64,000 nt of DNA from NCBI GenBank assembly GCA_039922435.1, contig JBDTES010000018.1, positions 1 to 64,000 on the forward strand, in the 5' to 3' direction. Each line of letters begins with the position of its first letter. Position 1 is the first letter of the stretch. Source of the stretch: JBDTES01 sp039922435 (GTDB taxonomy: Bacteria > Patescibacteriota > Saccharimonadia > Saccharimonadales > UBA4665). The position numbers were made by a program, and so were the translations under genes. This document shows positions 61,396 to 64,000 of the stretch, in pieces. The notes under the pieces are model-generated. The model made no database searches. It was not told where the DNA came from and saw nothing but the letters and a program-made list of their open reading frames with translations.

Positions 61396-61528
61396 CAATA
61401 TCTTTCTGAAAAACGTCAACTAAGGGCTGCCAGTTTGTAGTTTTGTTAACAATAGTATGTTTTTTAGTGGTAAGCCATAATCATCTAGCTAGGCTGGACG
61501 GACTAGGTTTGGTACAATTGTTTTAGTT

Positions 61529-62203
61529 ATGGAACCAAAATCTCGTACCGGAGTTCGTAAAGTTTTTCGGAAAAGCCACGATCCGATCTGGCAATTACAG
61601 CTTGGCGTAGTGGCTGTAATTGTTTTGCAGTTGTTTACGAGTAGCTCATTTCTGCCTTATAACAAAATCCTTATCATTGTCTTGGAATTGGCTCTCCTGG
61701 TAGCTCTAGCAGCCTTTACAAGCGATGGCTATCAAAAAATCTCGCATAATCGACGGACGATTGCTCTAGGTTTGATAGTTATCATCGCTGTAATTAACAT
61801 TTTCTCGCTACTTTTGTTATTAAATGCCCTACTGTACGGTCACTCGGAAGTTGATGGAGTGCAGCTATTACAGAACGGGCTAACTATTTATATAACTAAC
61901 GCTTTTATGTTTGCTCTGTGGTATTGGGAAATGGATGGCGGTGGGCCTGACCACCGAGTTGTTAGTACTCGTCAGCGTGACTTTCTGTTCCCGCAGATGA
62001 TTCATCCTAATTTTGCTCACGATGGTTGGCTGCCGGGTTTTACGGACTATCTGTATCTTTCGACGAGTAATGTAACCAATTTTGCCTCAGCTGATACGTT
62101 ACCACTAACCCACCGGGCTAAAATGCTCATGATGTTGCAGTCGATTGTAGCGCTAACGACTGTTGTTCTAGTGGCGGCGCGGGCGATCAATATACTGCAC
62201 TAA
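61529..62203 (+). CDS. DUF1345-like membrane protein
   Basis: A 224-residue protein with about five membrane helices. The segments LWYWEMDGGGP, RQRDFLFPQM and FTDYLYLSTSNVTNFASADT, LTHRAKMLMMLQSIVALTTV resemble a widespread DUF1345-type or ion-channel-like family. Function unknown. TACAAT lies 10 bases before the ATG. It converges with the LysR gene with a 1-base gap. Confidence 0.75.
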   Translation: MEPKSRTGVRKVFRKSHDPIWQLQLGVVAVIVLQLFTSSSFLPYNKILIIVLELALLVALAAFTSDGYQKISHNRRTIALGLIVIIAVINIFSLLLLLNALLYGHSEVDGVQLLQNGLTIYITNAFMFALWYWEMDGGGPDHRVVSTRQRDFLFPQMIHPNFAHDGWLPGFTDYLYLSTSNVTNFASADTLPLTHRAKMLMMLQSIVALTTVVLVAARAINILH

Positions 62204-62204
62204 A

Positions 62205-63068
62205 TTAATCAAAAGCTTTAGTAAGTAGTCCTAGGAGCCTATCAGTTTCAGGTGGCAATTGAATACCGTTCTGCCAGTAGGCGGAAATGGGCCTGAACAA
62301 CGGAGTTTTTAGGTGTATCTCGACCAATTTAGACTTTAACTCAGTAGTAATCATGCTGCGAGGTAGAGCTACTACACCTTTCCCTTGGAGTGCTACTTCA
62401 AGTAAGATGGCCGGATTTGTTGAATAGAAACTGGGACTAGCGACAATAGATTGAGCCAGTAATTGTTGACTAAGTAGATTATAGGTAGTTGACTGAATAT
62501 TGTATGCCAAAAATCTAGTAAGTCTGCCCTGCTTTATTTCTGTCTCAACGTTTGTTTTTAAACTTGGAGAACAAGCTAGATAAAATTGTTCCCTACCTAT
62601 GGTTTGGACTGCAAAACTAGTTGAAACAGCGGGCTGCTTCACTGCTAGGACCAAATCGATTTGCTGACGTTTCAATCTTGTCATCAAAGTGCTTGAACTC
62701 TCGACATTGAGTGATAGCTCAGTAGATTCGTTAAGATCCTTAATCAAGTGCCGTTTAACTATAAGGTCGGCAACACTATCTATACAGCCGAGCCTGAATT
62801 GCATTCTTTGCGTTCCAGCCTCTTTAAACCTGTTCCTAAAGTTTGTCATTGAATGGTTTAGCTGATTGCCTTGGTCGTAGGCTAACTGACCAAACTTAGT
62901 TAAAACGAATCCGCCAGATGTATGCACTAGGAGTGAAGATTTAAGTTCTCGTTCTAACTTCTTAATAGCCGTGGTCAAGGCTGGCTGGGAAATATGTAAC
63001 TGGCGTGCCGCCTCAGTGAAAGTTCCATAATCGACCAAAACAGCAAATTTTTTTAATCTTTCTTCCAT
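62205..63068 (-). CDS. LysR family transcriptional regulator
   Basis: A 287-residue LysR protein from ATG 63068. The N-terminal winged HTH (FAVLVDYGTFTEAARQLHIS then QPALTTAIKKLERELKSSLL) is clear, followed by a substrate-binding domain. The start six bases upstream overlaps the -10 region and is disfavoured. It diverges from the inositol-3-phosphate synthase gene and is the likely regulator of it; LysR proteins commonly act on the divergent neighbour. Confidence 0.92.
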   Translation of the reverse strand: MEERLKKFAVLVDYGTFTEAARQLHISQPALTTAIKKLERELKSSLLVHTSGGFVLTKFGQLAYDQGNQLNHSMTNFRNRFKEAGTQRMQFRLGCIDSVADLIVKRHLIKDLNESTELSLNVESSSTLMTRLKRQQIDLVLAVKQPAVSTSFAVQTIGREQFYLACSPSLKTNVETEIKQGRLTRFLAYNIQSTTYNLLSQQLLAQSIVASPSFYSTNPAILLEVALQGKGVVALPRSMITTELKSKLVEIHLKTPLFRPISAYWQNGIQLPPETDRLLGLLTKAFD

Positions 63069-63076
63069 AATCATTA

Positions 63077-63082
63077 ATTATA
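63077..63082 (-). promoter_or_regulatory. -10 box TATAAT, 8 bases before the ATG at 63068
   Basis: On the minus strand TATAAT, TAATGATT, ATG. It excludes the ATG at 63074, which would lie 2 bases from the hexamer. Confidence 0.6.
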
Positions 63083-63120
63083 CAGCCATATAATAATTAT
63101 ATTGGATAGTTATATCAAGG

Positions 63121-63142
63121 TTACGTAGCATGTTACGTAGCA
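63121..63142. promoter_or_regulatory. Tandem TTACGTAGCA repeat, candidate LysR operator
   Basis: Two identical 10-base copies, each containing the palindrome TACGTA, 12 bases apart, in the 106-base gap between the LysR gene and the divergent inositol synthase gene. A period near one helical turn fits a dimeric regulator. Confidence 0.55.
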
Positions 63143-63174
63143 GACTTAATTGTTGATAAGAGATTGGGGGATAT

Positions 63175-64000
63175 ATGGCTAAATCAAAGGATATTAGGAT
63201 AGCAGTAGTCGGTATTGGCAACTGTGCGTCCTCATTGGTTCAGGGGATCTACTATTACCGTAATGCTCGAAACGACGAATATGTCCCAGGCGTTATGCAT
63301 ACTAACTTTGGTGGTTATCACATCGGTGATATCAAAGTGGTTGCAGCATTTGACGTTAATAGCAATAAGGTTGGCAAGGATGTAGCAGAAGCAATCTACG
63401 CCTCACCGAATAACACTACAATCTTCGCAAAGGTACCTAAACTCGGTGTTAAGGTACAGCGCAGCCCACTACTTGATGGAGTTAATAAATATACTGCTGC
63501 GCTGGTGCCTGTCGATAAGAATCAAAAACCGGTTGATGTAGTAAAAATCTTAAAAGATTTGAAAGTTGATGCTGTAGTCAACTACCTGCCGGTTGGATCG
63601 CAGCAAGCCACCGAGTTTTACGCCAACGCTGCTATCGAGGCTGGCTGTGGTTTTGTAAATTGTATCCCAGTGTTTATTGCCAGCAATAAAGCCTGGGCTA
63701 AAAAGTTCAAAGATGCTAATCTTCCGGTTATCGGTGATGATATGAAATCTCAGGTTGGAGCAACCATTGTCCACCGGACGCTCGTAAACCTCTTTCTAGA
63801 CCGTGGCATGAAGATTGACCGGACTTACCAACTAAATACTGGCGGCAACACAGACTTCTTGAATATGCTGGAGCGCGAGCGCCTAGAGTTCAAGAAAATC
63901 AGTAAAACTGAGGCCGTATCATCGCAGATATTTGATCGGGGCTTTGATATTAAGTCTGAAAATATCCATGTAGGTCCTAGTGATTACGTGCCGTGGCAAA
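63175..64000 (+). CDS. ino1: Inositol-3-phosphate synthase (partial, 3' end outside the window)
   Basis: 275 codons of a gene cut by the window edge. The NAD-binding start (IAVVGIGNCASSLVQGIYYY), VVNYLPVGSQQATEFYANAA, PVIGDDMKSQVGATIVHRTL and LNTGGNTDFLNML match the prokaryotic (actinobacterial/archaeal) inositol-3-phosphate synthase family. It makes the inositol headgroup from glucose-6-phosphate. The ATG has TTGGGGGA upstream. It may supply inositol to a phosphatidylinositol-type lipid acted on by the PimA-like glycosyltransferases. Confidence 0.92.
   Translation, partial: MAKSKDIRIAVVGIGNCASSLVQGIYYYRNARNDEYVPGVMHTNFGGYHIGDIKVVAAFDVNSNKVGKDVAEAIYASPNNTTIFAKVPKLGVKVQRSPLLDGVNKYTAALVPVDKNQKPVDVVKILKDLKVDAVVNYLPVGSQQATEFYANAAIEAGCGFVNCIPVFIASNKAWAKKFKDANLPVIGDDMKSQVGATIVHRTLVNLFLDRGMKIDRTYQLNTGGNTDFLNMLERERLEFKKISKTEAVSSQIFDRGFDIKSENIHVGPSDYVPWQ

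Noticed and set aside
60254..61432. Short repeat TCAACTA-N-GGGCTGCCA at 60254-60270 and 61416-61432
   Set aside because: Only two copies with one difference, both in gene-downstream sequence. Too little to call a repeat family without a genome-wide count.

Overview
The window is a compact bacterial chromosome segment of moderate GC content, read with the standard genetic code: TGA is used freely as a stop, which argues against Gracilibacteria or Absconditabacteria. Small genes, degenerate zinc sites in RecR and DnaX, extended ribosomal protein L1 and SecE, many Patescibacteria-style hypotheticals and an aerobic cytochrome bo3 cluster together suggest a free-living (soil, sediment or water) member of Patescibacteria/CPR, most likely Saccharibacteria (TM7). 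That assignment is an inference from gene content; no rRNA gene is present to confirm it.

Layout. 1-2209: end of the F1Fo ATP synthase operon (atpG end, a 73-residue insert gene, atpD, atpC). 2.4-8.2 kb: aquaporin-like channel, UvrD-type helicase-nuclease, small hydrolase, membrane and unknown proteins. 8.3-16.4 kb: a respiratory block of NDH-2, an FAD-linked D-lactate/glycolate-type dehydrogenase, and cyoABCDE for a quinol oxidase. Electrons from NADH and an organic acid would pass through quinone to oxygen, and the proton gradient would feed the ATP synthase. 16.4-26.7 kb: accessory region with a flippase-like membrane protein, a very Asn-rich surface protein, DNA polymerase IV, several unknowns, two tRNA-Gln genes plus a truncated third copy, a beta-lactamase-fold protein and a VanY-type carboxypeptidase. 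26.8-35.8 kb: alpha/beta hydrolase, two PimA-like glycosyltransferases, AI-2E family protein, cysS, DHH phosphoesterase, Nudix and DUF1653 proteins, and a BpsA-like enzyme.

35.7-43.2 kb: replication, recombination and translation genes on the minus strand (dnaX, dnaB, GT-C protein, ybaB, recR, a MazG-like protein, rplJL). 43.4-50.2 kb: a thymidylate/nucleotide neighbourhood bracketed by folA and thyA. It contains a tightly overlapping operon (APH-like kinase, nucleotidyltransferase, HIT protein, deaminase fusion) and a thymidylate kinase fused to a degenerate ThyX-like domain. This is the best candidate in the window for an undescribed pathway. 50.2-54.8 kb: a glycosyltransferase and the secE-nusG-rplK-rplA operon with inserted small genes. 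54.9-64 kb: GT2 membrane glycosyltransferase, orphan histidine kinase, YgjP-like metallopeptidase, tRNA-Trp, Nudix and NIF3-domain pair, HAD phosphatase, LysR regulator, and the start of a divergent inositol-3-phosphate synthase gene.

Expression signals. At more than twenty genes a good -10 hexamer (TATAAT-like) ends about 6 to 11 bases before the start codon, so transcription would begin at or next to the start codon. Genes inside operons instead have AGGAGG-type ribosome binding sites or 4-base overlaps. Leaderless mRNA therefore looks like the default for first genes. Exceptions with long leaders carry terminator-like hairpins (rplJL, secE, and the 71-residue gene near 43.5 kb).
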